NCBI GenBank assembly: GCA_963676165.1
Contig: OY781043.1
Span: forward strand, 2,914,001-2,978,000
DNA length: 64,000 nt
Source of the DNA: JAQIBY01 sp963676165
GTDB taxonomy: Bacteria; Bacteroidota; Bacteroidia; Bacteroidales; ML635J-15
Reading direction: 5' to 3'
The translations under genes and the position numbers were made by a program. Below the pieces are notes generated by a model, which saw nothing but the letters and a program-made list of their open reading frames with translations, was not told the origin of the DNA and made no database searches. Positions 38,117-49,100 of this stretch are shown here, in pieces (within the stretch, counting starts at the first letter, position 1; each line of letters opens with the position of its first letter).

Positions 38117-38809
38117 ATGACAGAAGCAGATATCATCTTTGAAGACAATCACCTAATTGTAGCAAGAAAGCGTGCAGGACAACTTGTGCAAGGTGACATC
38201 ACCGGAGACATACCAATAACTGATGATATAAAAGCCTTTCTCAAAGAAAAATACAACAAACCTGGAAATGTTTTCCTTGGATTAACACATCGTTTGGATA
38301 GACCTGTTGGTGGGATTATGGTTTTTGCAAAAACAGGGAAAGCACTTTCACGAATGAATGAGCAATTTCGGACTAACCATCCCAACAAACAATACCTTGC
38401 AATTGTCAAAAATAAACCCCAAAAACAAAAGGACAGATTAGCACACTATCTGAAGAAAAATCAAAAACAGAATAAATCCTATGTGTGTAAATCGAATGAA
38501 AAAAATGCAAAACAATCCATACTTGATTATGAGTTAATTGGATCATCGGATAACTACCACCTACTATTAATCAACCTATTAACAGGAAGACACCACCAAA
38601 TCAGGACTCAATTAGCTCACATAGGATGTCCAATTAAAGGGGATTTAAAATATGGATTTGACCGATCCAACAAAAATGGAAGTATCTCTTTATATGCGTG
38701 GAAACTTCAAATTACACACCCTGTAAAGAAAACAAACTTGGAATTTAGAGCTGATCCTCCAGAAGAGGATATCTGGCCATTATTTAACGAAATCATTCAG
38801 AATAAATAA
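38117..38809 (+). CDS. RluA-family RNA pseudouridine synthase
   Basis: 230 residues. The catalytic motif HRLDRPVGG with the nucleophilic Asp 61 and the GRHHQIRTQLAHIGCPI motif are those of RluA/RluC/RluD synthases. There is no N-terminal S4 domain, so it is the short RluA-like form. The target uridine (rRNA or tRNA) cannot be told from sequence. It follows panB by 3 bases and overlaps the convergent lipoprotein gene tail-to-tail by 30 bases. Confidence 0.92.
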   Translation: MTEADIIFEDNHLIVARKRAGQLVQGDITGDIPITDDIKAFLKEKYNKPGNVFLGLTHRLDRPVGGIMVFAKTGKALSRMNEQFRTNHPNKQYLAIVKNKPQKQKDRLAHYLKKNQKQNKSYVCKSNEKNAKQSILDYELIGSSDNYHLLLINLLTGRHHQIRTQLAHIGCPIKGDLKYGFDRSNKNGSISLYAWKLQITHPVKKTNLEFRADPPEEDIWPLFNEIIQNK

Positions 38810-39562
38810 TTGTTCGTTCTCAGAATCCACGATTAGCACTTTGTCTTTAAAAAATGCATAACCTAAAATACCAACAAAGGCAGGATTCGCATTCTCCACC
38901 ATTTGTGTTTGTGGAGCAGCATATTCAGCATTTCCAATTTTAATATTTCCCGGATCCATGTAATTAAAGACAACATAAAGTGGAGATGAGGGATTGCATA
39001 AAAATTTAACTGACTCACCAGCCATAGTGGCAGGAATCAATAGTTTATTCTCCAAATAAACAGAATATGCAAGCGGCTTAATCGAGTCAGGGACATTAAA
39101 ATGATCTGCAAAACGTACCAATTCATTTTCAAAATCAATTAATACCATCTTTTTGTGGAAAAAATCTATCCCAACACATCCGATAATACTATCTTCAGAA
39201 TGATAGTTTCTAACAACAATGGGTAATTCAGCAGAATCAATTTGCATCCCTCCTATTTGCCCAGAGAAAAAAGCCATATCGCTTTCAGGCTCTTCATTCT
39301 CATCTCGACGAATTAAAAAATCATCATAAATATATGACTGATGAACACCTGTCTGTAACTGCAGATACGTTTTACGCGTACATTCTCTCTGAGGCTCAAC
39401 TGGAATTAGCAAAGCAGATTTTGGATAGTAACTACTTCCCAGACTATCACCTTTCCATAAAAATTCTGTCTCAAATGCAGAAGTTTCTTCATTGTTTCTA
39501 TTCGGTTTACAAGCTGCAAAAACAAGCAACAAAACGAAAACACTATATATTAATTTCTTCAT
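38780..39562 (-). CDS. Bilobed retropepsin-like lipoprotein lacking both catalytic Asp
   Basis: 260 residues from the ATG at 39562, where a lipoprotein signal starts (VFAAC, Cys 18); the longer in-frame extension is not signal-like. Two lobes of an aspartic-protease fold can be traced. Lobe 1 has LQLQTGVHQSYIY where active enzymes have D-T-G (here Q70-T-G), then GCVGIDFFHKKMVLIDF, a typical closing strand. Lobe 2 has LLIPATMAGESVKFLCNPSSP, where D-T-G is replaced by N190-P-S, then GILGYAFFKDKVLIVD. So both catalytic Asp are gone and it should be a binding protein, not a protease. It overlaps the yihY gene by 20 bases. Confidence 0.7.
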   Translation of the reverse strand: MKKLIYSVFVLLLVFAACKPNRNNEETSAFETEFLWKGDSLGSSYYPKSALLIPVEPQRECTRKTYLQLQTGVHQSYIYDDFLIRRDENEEPESDMAFFSGQIGGMQIDSAELPIVVRNYHSEDSIIGCVGIDFFHKKMVLIDFENELVRFADHFNVPDSIKPLAYSVYLENKLLIPATMAGESVKFLCNPSSPLYVVFNYMDPGNIKIGNAEYAAPQTQMVENANPAFVGILGYAFFKDKVLIVDSENEQLFILNDFVK

Positions 39563-40463
39563 CTTCTTTATTTTTTTCAATTTTTCCACGCTCCATAATA
39601 CTTGCATTCAGTTCAAAACCAATAATTAAGGCAAAACTCATAATATAAATCCAGATGAGCACAACCATAATTGTCCCAATGGAACCATAAAGTTTATTAT
39701 ACTGTCCAAAATTATTGACAAAAAATGAAAATCCATATGAAGCTAAAACAATAAGCAATGTTGCCAAACTTGCCCCCGGACTAAAGAAACTAAATCTACC
39801 TCTTCGTGCAGGTGCCATGTAGTAAACAAATGAAACCGAGAAGAAGAAGAGTGCAAGCACAATCAATATACGTAACAAGAGAAAAACATACCACAACACT
39901 TGAGAATCTGAGAAATACTGTGTATAAACAGACTCTGTTACTGTCAACAAAGCAATAGCTACTGTGATAAGGAAGAATTGAATAAAAACCAATAAAATAG
40001 CAACCAAACGTCTCATCCACCATTTTCGATATTCAATCGAATGATAGGATGTATTGAAAGCCCGAATAAGAGAGATGACTCCATTGGAAGCAATAAACAC
40101 TGCAAAAAAGAATGTCACAGAAAGCAAGGAACCACGTTGTTTGGTAACAATATCAGTAATGGTATCTTCGACAGCTAAGAAAGCATTTTCCGGCATGAAA
40201 TTTTGCAAAATATCCAAGAGCTTAACCTGAAAGTTATCAATTGGGACATAAGGTAATAAGGTAAAAAGGAAAATAATTGCCGGGAAAATTGCAAGGAAGG
40301 TGGAATATGTCACACTTGCTGCCCGTTGTCCAATTTGTCCTTTTTGAATTCCCCGAAAAAAGAATTTAAGCACCTCGTAGATTGGGTATTTATTAAAGCC
40401 TGGAAAAGAAAACTTCTTCAGTTTACCTACTAGCCATTTCTTTAGTTTAAGCAATTGATTCAT
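39543..40463 (-). CDS. YihY/BrkB family inner-membrane protein
   Basis: 306 residues with six membrane segments. The conserved GQIGQRAASVTYSTFLAIFPAIIFLFTLLPYVP region near residues 42-70 and IGTIMVVLIWIYIMSFALIIGFELNA near the end identify the YihY/UPF0761 family. Early claims of RNase BN activity for the family were withdrawn in the literature and no sure function is known. Its ATG overlaps the nadC stop as TAATG, and its end overlaps the next lipoprotein gene, so it is in the middle of a tight four-gene operon. Confidence 0.9.
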   Translation of the reverse strand: MNQLLKLKKWLVGKLKKFSFPGFNKYPIYEVLKFFFRGIQKGQIGQRAASVTYSTFLAIFPAIIFLFTLLPYVPIDNFQVKLLDILQNFMPENAFLAVEDTITDIVTKQRGSLLSVTFFFAVFIASNGVISLIRAFNTSYHSIEYRKWWMRRLVAILLVFIQFFLITVAIALLTVTESVYTQYFSDSQVLWYVFLLLRILIVLALFFFSVSFVYYMAPARRGRFSFFSPGASLATLLIVLASYGFSFFVNNFGQYNKLYGSIGTIMVVLIWIYIMSFALIIGFELNASIMERGKIEKNKEDEEINI

Positions 40464-41308
40464 TATCGTACAAGCATGCTAATATCCAAACTCTTAATAT
40501 GATGTGTTAATGCACCAACAGAAACGAAATCCACTCCGGTTTCAGCATATTGTCGAATGGTATCCAAAGTTATTCCTCCAGAACTTTCCAATTCGAACTT
40601 ACCATTTACTAACTTTACTGCTTCATACGTATCATTCACAGAAAAGTTGTCCAACATAATTCGCTGGACGTTTCCTTTCTTCATTACACGTATTAGCTCA
40701 TCAAAATTTCTCACTTCAATTTCGATGGGAATATCAATAGAATGTGATTCCAAATAATTATTTGCACGATCAATTGCATTTTCAATTCCTCCAGAAAAGT
40801 CGATATGATTGTCCTTCAACATGATCATATCATACAATCCAAATCGGTGATTAACCCCACCTCCAATGCGAACAGCATCTTTCTCAATAGCTCGAAACCC
40901 CGGAGTTGTTTTACGCGTATCAAGCACTTTGGTTTTCGTGCCAGAAATCGCATCAACATAAATTCTGGTTTTGGTAGCTATACCACTCATACGCTGCATA
41001 AAGTTTAATACTGTACGTTCAGCTGTTAACAATTTCTGCTTATTCCCTTTGACACGAGCAATTTCATCTCCAGGCTTAACACTTGCACCATCTTGAACAA
41101 GCGGAGTGAACTCAATTTGCTGGTCGAAATATCCAAAAACGGCTTTAGACAATTCAAGCCCAGCTATTACACCTGATTCTTTGGCATAGATTACGGCTTC
41201 ACCAACACTATCATCCTGAAAACAAGCAAGCGACGAATGATCGCCGCTGCCAATATCTTCTTTTACCGCAAGCTCAATCAGTGCCTGCAAATGTTTATCA
41301 TCTTTCAT
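40463..41308 (-). CDS. nadC: Nicotinate-nucleotide pyrophosphorylase (carboxylating)
   Basis: 281 residues, normal length. Motifs: LNFMQRMSGIATKT, the substrate-binding DTRKTTPGFRAIEKDAVRIG, NHRFGLYDMIMLKDNH and the C-terminal ESSGGITLDTI with SVGALTHHIKSLDISM. It converts quinolinate and PRPP to nicotinate mononucleotide in de novo NAD synthesis. nadA and nadB are not in the window. It is coupled by TAATG overlaps to the genes on both sides. Confidence 0.97.
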   Translation of the reverse strand: MKDDKHLQALIELAVKEDIGSGDHSSLACFQDDSVGEAVIYAKESGVIAGLELSKAVFGYFDQQIEFTPLVQDGASVKPGDEIARVKGNKQKLLTAERTVLNFMQRMSGIATKTRIYVDAISGTKTKVLDTRKTTPGFRAIEKDAVRIGGGVNHRFGLYDMIMLKDNHIDFSGGIENAIDRANNYLESHSIDIPIEIEVRNFDELIRVMKKGNVQRIMLDNFSVNDTYEAVKLVNGKFELESSGGITLDTIRQYAETGVDFVSVGALTHHIKSLDISMLVR

Positions 41309-41706
41309 TATTCTTCCTGAATGCGTAATTTATGAATTAAAGGTTTACCATCGTCCATCTTTACAAGAAAGTGAACTCGATAAACGCCTCTAGACGTTTC
41401 TAAGGTTCCGATTGCATATTTTGCCTTATCGGTACCTCCTTGGTGCAACACCTCAAATTTAACAGGCCTATGTTTATTGAAAAAATCTTTCAAAATTTGA
41501 GTTGCTTGCTGTCTTGAATAAATATCTTCTTGGTCAAGTAAAATCAATTCAACAGATTCACTAAAATGAGCAGAAAGGCTTTCTACATCACCAATTTCAA
41601 TTGATTTAAAAATTTTCACAGGAATATCAAAAGCAGGTGGTGCAAATGACTGGAAAGTAAGGCCTAAGACTGCAAGTACTATGAGTGTTTGAAAACGTTT
41701 CATCAT
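41308..41706 (-). CDS. DUF4783 family protein
   Basis: 132 residues from the ATG at 41706 (41703 is equally possible); a longer in-frame start exists but the signal peptide (KRFQTLIVLAVLGLTFQSFA) starts here. The remainder, with FDIPVKIFKSIEIGDVESLS and GTLETSRGVYRVHFLVK, is a SnoaL/NTF2-like small beta fold as seen in DUF4783 proteins of Bacteroidota, which often precede nadC. Exported, function unknown. First gene of the operon DUF4783-nadC-yihY-lipoprotein; its stop overlaps the nadC start (TAATG). Confidence 0.85.
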   Translation of the reverse strand: MMKRFQTLIVLAVLGLTFQSFAPPAFDIPVKIFKSIEIGDVESLSAHFSESVELILLDQEDIYSRQQATQILKDFFNKHRPVKFEVLHQGGTDKAKYAIGTLETSRGVYRVHFLVKMDDGKPLIHKLRIQEE

Positions 41707-41772
41707 ACAAAAATTTAGTTTGCTTCTTAAATACAAAAATTAAACCAAAACGTCTTTTTCTTGATTTGATTT

Positions 41773-41780
41773 TACATTTG
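41773..41780 (+). promoter_or_regulatory. Candidate -7 box for rlmH
   Basis: TACATTTG is a perfect TAnnTTTG element about 75 bases before the rlmH ATG at 41855. No convincing -33 element is seen. Confidence 0.4.
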
Positions 41781-41854
41781 AACAAAGTTAAAAATATTAT
41801 GGGAGTTCCATGATTTATTTTGCATTTTTGCTATACAAATATTTGAAACATCAG

Positions 41855-42328
41855 ATGAAAATCAAATTATACCTCATCGGAAAAACAGACAAAAAGGAAA
41901 TTCAGTCACTCACAAACGATTTCATAAAACGCATTAAACGATATATTGGTTTTGAGATGATTGTCTTGCCTGATTTGAAAAACAGAGCATCACTGAACGA
42001 AGTTCAACAGAAAGAAAAAGAAGGAGAAATACTACTCTCTAAGATTGAAAAAGGAGAGCATATTATTCTTTTGGACGAGAATGGCAAAACCATGCCTTCC
42101 GTTGCATTTTCAAAATTCATTGAAAAACATATGGTTCAATCAACTGCTTGTTTAAGTTTTGTCATTGGAGGACCCTACGGTTTCAGTCAAAGTGTTTACA
42201 AGGCTGCAAATCAAAAAATCTCATTGTCAGAAATGACATTTTCACATCAACTAATTCGAGTGATTTTTACAGAACAGCTTTATCGGGCTTTTACAATTAT
42301 TCGGAAAGAGCCTTATCACCATCAATAA
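41855..42328 (+). CDS. rlmH: 23S rRNA (pseudouridine1915-N3)-methyltransferase
   Basis: 157 residues from the ATG at 41855, which matches the family start MKIKLYLIGKTDKKEI and its usual 155-160 length; a longer in-frame start upstream is not supported. The trefoil-knot SAM site FVIGGPYGFSQSVY and the C-terminal EMTFSHQLIRVIFTEQLYRA...YHH are fully conserved. It methylates pseudouridine 1915 in helix 69 of 23S rRNA on the assembled ribosome. It is 58 bases ahead of the first of three histidine-kinase genes. Confidence 0.96.
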   Translation: MKIKLYLIGKTDKKEIQSLTNDFIKRIKRYIGFEMIVLPDLKNRASLNEVQQKEKEGEILLSKIEKGEHIILLDENGKTMPSVAFSKFIEKHMVQSTACLSFVIGGPYGFSQSVYKAANQKISLSEMTFSHQLIRVIFTEQLYRAFTIIRKEPYHHQ

Positions 42329-42386
42329 TGAAAAGTTATGGCATTTTAACAGCTTTTCTTACCTTTATGTCCAAAGCAAGAAAACA

Positions 42387-45300
42387 ATGAAACAAACTAA
42401 ATGGCTTTTAACTCTTCTGGCTGCAAGCATTTTAATTAGTGCTATTGCTATTTTTATTAATCACTCGAATATTAAATTTCAGCACGAGCTCATTAATATA
42501 GACAAAACAGAAGCTATTCTTGCTGAGAAACATCGCTATTTAGAACAAACAATTCAAACCATTGGACATGAAGAATCTCTTAATGATCTTATTCATGCTC
42601 TGCGTAAAGAAAAGCCTAATTTAATCAAAAAAGACCTTGGCATATTTGTTTATCAAAATGACAAACTTATTTTCTGGACAGATCGCGATTGCCCTCTTTC
42701 CAGCAGGAAAGCAATGAAAGACAGCATCGATTTTCAAAGACTCAGCAATGGTTATTATATTCTAACTAAATCCAAAATTGGAGACATCGACATTATTGGC
42801 AGTATCTTAATTAAAAAAGAATACAATTACAGGAATCCTTTCATACCTGCATATTTTGCCAAAGACCTACATATTCCCTCAAATCTCATCATCTCAACTC
42901 AAATAAAAGATGGCATTCCCATTAAACTGAAAGACAACGTTATTTTTAGCATCAGTAAAAGCAAAACAGATTATGAGAATAAAAATAAATTAATCCTCAG
43001 TAATCTTTTATTTGGAATTGCCTTTATCCTTTTCATTTTATCATGCATAGTAGCATACGATTATTTTGCCAAACGTGTAAAATACCCAAGCTTGTTACTC
43101 ATCCCTCTCATTGCTGATTTAGCCATTCTCCGATGGTTAATGTATAAATTGAATTTTCCATCGAGTTGGCACAATTTGGAATTGTTTAGTCCAAGGCTAT
43201 TTGCTGAAAATATGTTCAACAACTCCCTTGGAGATTTTCTTCTAAATGGTATTTTGTTGTTAGCAGTAGGAATTATGTTCCACAAGCACTTCTCCATTCG
43301 TAGAGATATACCCAAAAGCTCGATATTTCAAGCTACTTTACGCTTGGCGGTTTCTGCAACAAGTTTAGTTGTTGTATTTTACAGCTTAAACCGGATTGAC
43401 AGCCTAATCAACAACTCTTCCATCCCATTGAATTTCAACCTCATACTGAATTTGAATGTCTATTCTTTTATTGGCTTACTCATTGCAATTGTTTATCTTA
43501 GCTTTTCAATACTTATTGCAGACAAACTCATTTTATCCATCAAAGAAATAAGGAATAAAAACCGCTTGTACTTTAGTATATTAGCCCTCACTTTATTAAG
43601 CTATTCAATAAGTCTTATTTTGGGAAAAAACCAAACGAATCCTCTGGTTTATTTGACCGTTCTTGTAATATGTTATTTGATTATTTGGGTTCGATACAAA
43701 AAGAAAGAAAATTCGTCGAATTACTTTACAGGTCTAAGCCTTGTTTTACTTATTAGTTTTTTGTTGACTGTCTTTTTTAATTTGAGATTACAAAAGAAAG
43801 AATATCAGCAAAAGCAAGTTATGGCGATGAACCTTTCTAATGAAAGAGATGCAGGAGCAGAATATTTCATGAAAGAACTGAACGCAGAACTCTGTAACGA
43901 CACCTTAATCCCTAAGCTTTTAAAACAAGGGAAATTTGACCAAGCTGATGCTCACTTTAAAAGTGAATATTTGAAAGGATATCTAGAGTCTTACGATTTT
44001 CAACTTAGTCTTTGTACTTGTGAAGACAGCTTACTTATTCAACCAGAGAATTATAATGTAAGATGTCATGAGTTCTTTTTTTCAATCATTGACGAATATG
44101 GTATTATCATCCCCGGAACAGATTTCTTTTTCTTAGATGACAAAAACAGTCAAATTAGTTATCTGGGACAAATCAAATTAAGCGTTGCCGACAGTTTAGA
44201 CACACATGTATTTGTAGAATTAAATAGCCGCACACAGGTTGAAGGTCCAGGTTATCCTGAATTATTGCTAGACAAATCTGTCATGCCAAAAGAATACAAC
44301 AAACACCTCTCTTATGCAAAATACAATAAAGAATACTTAATTTCATCAAGTGGGAAATACGACTATTCGTACGCATTCAATTTCGATGCACCAAATCAAG
44401 AATACTTTACAACAGATAAAGATCAGTGGCAACATCTCATCTACAGACCAAATACAAGCACTCAAATTGTTGTAAGTCAAGAACTCAAGAGTTTTAATGA
44501 CTATTTTATCTTTTTTACTTATATTTTCTTTATTTTATTCATGCTTTTGAATATTGGGAGTCTGATTGTATTTGGAGTCAATTATAAAGCAAAACAAAAT
44601 GTCAGTAAGAGTTTTAAAAACAGGATTCAATCATATTTTGTTGTGATTGTATCCTTGTCTATTATTATCATTGGTACAATTAGCATTATTTTTTATATCC
44701 AACGATATAGAGAAAAACAAAAAGATACGATTCAGGACAAAATGCAATCTGTTCAAATTGAGCTCACTCACAAATTAGGTGAAGAGGGCGTTTTAAACGA
44801 AGAGATATCAGATTATATGAATTACTTATTGGTCAAATTCTCTAATGTCTTCTACACAGACATTAATCTTTTTGCATTGGACGGAAGTCTTTTAGCATCA
44901 TCGCGACAGGAAGTTTACGACCAAGGGCTTGTTGGTAAACGCATGGATCCAGTGGCATACCATAAACTTTCGAAAGAAAAGTCTGGTTACTTTGTTCAAA
45001 ATGAATCCATTGGAGAAATGAATTACCTTTCTGCTTACATCCCATTTAAAAATAACCAGAACGAATTACTCGCATACATTAATTTACCATACTTTGCAAA
45101 ACAGAATGAATTTAGTCAAGAAATTTCAAGTCTTACGGTTGCGCTCATTAATGTTTACCTCATCCTGTTTTTAGCTACCATTTTAATTGCAATTTTTGTT
45201 TCCAACAGCCTAACAAAACCGTTAAGAATGATTCAGGATAGCATTCGAAGCATGGATATTAGACAGCGAAGTCAAAAAATCGAATACCAATCTAAAGATG

Positions 45301-46067
45301 AGTTGGGAAGCTTGATTAATGAATACAACCGAAAAGTTGACGAACTTCAAGAAAGTGCACAACGTCTCGCTCAATCTGAAAGGGAATCTGCGTGGAGAGA
45401 AATGGCCAAACAAATCGCTCACGAAATAAAGAACCCTTTAACTCCGATGAAGTTAAGCGTACAACACTTGAGCAAAGCATATAAAGACAAAGATCCAGAT
45501 TTGGACTTTATGTTTGAAAAAGTGAGTAGAACACTTGTTGAACAAATTGATAGCTTATCACATATTGCCACTGAATTTAGTAATTTTGCTAAAATCAGAG
45601 TAAGCAACTTAACCCAAGTTGATTTGGTTGAACGGATATTGTCAGCCAGTGAACTATATGATGGATTAAGCAAAACTGAGATAATCTTTGAACAAAACAA
45701 ACTTAAAAAGGCAATTATACTCGCTGATAAAGAACAAGTGCTCAGAGTATTTAACAACTTAATTAAAAATGCTGTTCAAGCCATTCCAAAAGACAAGTTA
45801 GGTCAGATAATTATCCAGATTAAAGAAAAGCCTGACATTTACCTTGTAAGTATTCAAGATAACGGAAAAGGCATACCTAAAGAACTGAATGACAGAATCT
45901 TCTCCCCTAACTTCACGACAAAAAGTTCCGGTATGGGATTGGGCTTAAGTATTGTCAAAGGAATCATTGGGAATTTGAATGGTAACATCTATTACAAAAC
46001 CAAAGCTGATATTGGAACCACATTTTTTATCGAATTTCCAAAATTTGATAAAAAAGCTGAGAAATAA
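42387..46067 (+). CDS. NtrY-like membrane histidine kinase
   Basis: 1226 residues. A single N-terminal membrane segment (~6-25) and a small outer domain are followed by a bundle of about eight membrane helices (~200-465), a ~240-residue outer domain, two more helices (~715-780), another sensor region and a last helix (~920-945). Then HAMP, a HisKA box with MAKQIAHEIKNPLTPMKLSV (phospho-His 1012), and HATPase with NNLIKNAVQA, DNGKGIP and GMGLGLSIVKG. The signal is unknown. No receiver is fused. It begins a run of three kinase genes, with the second starting 88 bases on; they may form one phosphorelay. Confidence 0.9.
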   Translation: MKQTKWLLTLLAASILISAIAIFINHSNIKFQHELINIDKTEAILAEKHRYLEQTIQTIGHEESLNDLIHALRKEKPNLIKKDLGIFVYQNDKLIFWTDRDCPLSSRKAMKDSIDFQRLSNGYYILTKSKIGDIDIIGSILIKKEYNYRNPFIPAYFAKDLHIPSNLIISTQIKDGIPIKLKDNVIFSISKSKTDYENKNKLILSNLLFGIAFILFILSCIVAYDYFAKRVKYPSLLLIPLIADLAILRWLMYKLNFPSSWHNLELFSPRLFAENMFNNSLGDFLLNGILLLAVGIMFHKHFSIRRDIPKSSIFQATLRLAVSATSLVVVFYSLNRIDSLINNSSIPLNFNLILNLNVYSFIGLLIAIVYLSFSILIADKLILSIKEIRNKNRLYFSILALTLLSYSISLILGKNQTNPLVYLTVLVICYLIIWVRYKKKENSSNYFTGLSLVLLISFLLTVFFNLRLQKKEYQQKQVMAMNLSNERDAGAEYFMKELNAELCNDTLIPKLLKQGKFDQADAHFKSEYLKGYLESYDFQLSLCTCEDSLLIQPENYNVRCHEFFFSIIDEYGIIIPGTDFFFLDDKNSQISYLGQIKLSVADSLDTHVFVELNSRTQVEGPGYPELLLDKSVMPKEYNKHLSYAKYNKEYLISSSGKYDYSYAFNFDAPNQEYFTTDKDQWQHLIYRPNTSTQIVVSQELKSFNDYFIFFTYIFFILFMLLNIGSLIVFGVNYKAKQNVSKSFKNRIQSYFVVIVSLSIIIIGTISIIFYIQRYREKQKDTIQDKMQSVQIELTHKLGEEGVLNEEISDYMNYLLVKFSNVFYTDINLFALDGSLLASSRQEVYDQGLVGKRMDPVAYHKLSKEKSGYFVQNESIGEMNYLSAYIPFKNNQNELLAYINLPYFAKQNEFSQEISSLTVALINVYLILFLATILIAIFVSNSLTKPLRMIQDSIRSMDIRQRSQKIEYQSKDELGSLINEYNRKVDELQESAQRLAQSERESAWREMAKQIAHEIKNPLTPMKLSVQHLSKAYKDKDPDLDFMFEKVSRTLVEQIDSLSHIATEFSNFAKIRVSNLTQVDLVERILSASELYDGLSKTEIIFEQNKLKKAIILADKEQVLRVFNNLIKNAVQAIPKDKLGQIIIQIKEKPDIYLVSIQDNGKGIPKELNDRIFSPNFTTKSSGMGLGLSIVKGIIGNLNGNIYYKTKADIGTTFFIEFPKFDKKAEK

Positions 46068-46155
46068 ATCAGTATATTGTGATTTGAATAGCCAGGAGAT
46101 CAAAATTTCGTCTTTCTTTTTGCCGAGATAAATTCGACTGATAAAAATTGAGCTT

Positions 46156-49100
46156 ATGTCTGAAGATCGCTTAACGCAAGAAATTGAAATAATAAAAAAA
46201 CGACTTTTACACGCATTTTTAAAAATCAGAATCACAAAATCTGAAGATATTGTCAAAGTTGATTTGCTTGAGACCAATGCAAAAGCACAAAAACGTTTAC
46301 ACATAAGAGATGAAAAAACCTACGATTTAATTCTTGGAGCAAAGGAACACCTTTCATCTCAATACGATTGGTACAAAGCATTTGAAGCCGTCGCTGAATC
46401 AAAAAAAGAGTTTTGTCTTGAAGTCGAGAACACGAAAAACAATAAATTCTTTCACATCCTCATTATTCCTACTGGCGACGCATGTGCTTTGATGACAATT
46501 CAAGACATTTCTGCTCTTAAAAAATCAAAAAATGACTTAGTTCAAACAGAAGAAATTTACAGGTCGTTTTCTGATCAAATTCCTGAAATTATATGTGAGG
46601 TTGATCATTCAGGTATGATTACGTTTGCCAATAAAGCAGGTCTTGAGAAATTTGGATACAGATTGGAAAATGTTGAGAAAGGTTTAGACATCAAACAATT
46701 TTTTCAATCGAAGGATATTCCTAAAGTCATTGCAAATTTCAGAAAAATACTTCGTGGTGAAAATGTACCATCCAATGAATACACTGTAAACAGCAAATAT
46801 GGAAAGATTCATATTATGCTCAGCACATCAGCTATAATAAGACAAAATAAAGTAATTGGACTGCGAGCAGTCATGGCAGACATCACAAAAAAGGACGAAT
46901 TGGAAAAGGTACTTTTAGCAAATCAACAAAACTTTCAAAACCTTTTTGATTCCATGCAAAGCTTTGTCATTATCACCGATATTGATGGAACTATCTTGCA
47001 TGTCAACAAAACACTCAACAATCGTTTAAGGTATAGCAATACAGAAATTATAAATCAGAATATTTCCATCATTCACCCAAAGGTTGAATTCAAGCATTTT
47101 CCAAAATTAAAAACCATCACAGACAAACAACCTGTACTGTCAACAAACATTCCATACATTACGAAAAACAATGAAATTATTCATGTCTTAACAACAATCA
47201 CAGCAGGAAAATGGGACATGCAAAAAGTCTTCTTCATTGTGAGTCAGGACATGTCTGACTTAGCAGAATCTGAAGAAAAATTCTCAAGAGCCTTCCACTC
47301 CAACCCTGCCTTAATGGCAATCACAACAACTGATGGCTATGTGATAGATGTAAACAAAGCATTATTGGACACCATTGGCTACAAAAAAGAAGAGATAGTT
47401 CATAAATCAGTTGTAGAAATTGACTTAATTTCCTCTGTTGACATTTTAAACAAAATAAGGCAGGAAGCTCAACGAAACAGTTCTGTCAAAAATCTTGAAT
47501 TAGAAATTCAAACAAAGTCAGGAGAAAAACTAAACTGTTTGTTTTCTGCAGACTACATAAAGAACAAGCAATCATCATTTGTGCTAGTTGTAATCACAGA
47601 TTTATCCAAAATTCATCAGCTAAACCAGCGACTTGACATGGCAATGAAAACAGCACGTTTAGCATGGTACGACTTTAATATGGAGACAGGCATCGTAAGT
47701 ACAGGTTCCAACAAAGCAGAAATGTTGGGTTATAATCACAATGACTTCCAAAACAAGCATTATTCTGTGTGGACAAAGCTTCTACATCCCAAAGATTATG
47801 AACTGACAATGCAAAACATGAAAGATGTCTTTGCACAAAAAACAGATACATTTCAAATTGACTACCGAATAAAGCGAGATGATGGGACATATGCTTGGTT
47901 TTATGATCGTGGTGTTGTTATTGAAAAAGACAACGAAGGGAAACCTTTAAAAATGGTTGGAGTTGTCATCGACATTTCGGACAGAAAAAAAACAGAGAGG
48001 AAATTACACCAGACACTTAAAGAATATCAACATGCCACTGATAATGTCAGTAGTATTATTTGGAAAACACAAATTGACAGTAATAAGAAATTCACTAACT
48101 CTTTCATTAGCAAGGTAGGGGATAAAATTCTTGGACTAAAAGATGATAGTTTAGACAATGATTTTAATAAATTCATTTCTTTCATTCACCCTGACGACAA
48201 AGGATTAATCAACAACATCATAGAAAACGAACTCAAATCTGGCAACAAACCTGAATTTGAGTATCGACTAGTGAAAGAAAATGGTGAAATAATATGGGTC
48301 CTTACACAAGCATCAATTGAACTTGATGAAGATGGTAAGACCATGATTTATGGAGTTACAATGGACACAAGCCAAAGAAAGAAAGCAGAGCTTAAAATTC
48401 GGGAACAGCGTAAATTCCTCCACAAACTTATCGACACCTTACCTTCAATGGTTGCTGTAAAAAATGCCAAGGGGGAATACATTAACGTCAACAATCATTA
48501 TGCCGCATTTTATGATCTCAAGCCAGAGGATATTTTAGGAAAAACAGATGAGGATTTTCTGGACGAAGACTTTGCAAAAGATTTGAATTCAAATGACAAA
48601 CCTATTTTGAAAGGAGGCATTCCCGTTTATTACGAAGCAATACATACAATTAAAGGAGAAAAAAAATATTATGAAGTTGTAAAGGTTCCAATTAAGGACG
48701 CTGTTGAAGAATATGACAAATTATTAATTGTGAGTAACGATATCACAGAGCAAATCTTAACCAAACAAGAAATCCAACTTAAGTCACAACAATTATTGCT
48801 ATTAACAGAAAATATTGACATTCAAATATGGTACCTACAAGACACTGAAACATACGGAATTGCAAACAAAGCACATTCCGATTTTATTGGTTTCCCTAAG
48901 AGTGAAATTGAGAATAAAAGCATTCATGAATTATTCCCAAAAGACCTAGCAGTCAACTACATAGAAAGCAACAAACAGTGTTTTACAAGCAAGAAAACTA
49001 TTCACTTTGATGAATGGAATCCAAGAAATGATGGAAAACACAGGCTTTTACGCATCACAAAAACGCCAATGTTAAAATCCAATGGAGATGTCAACTTTGT

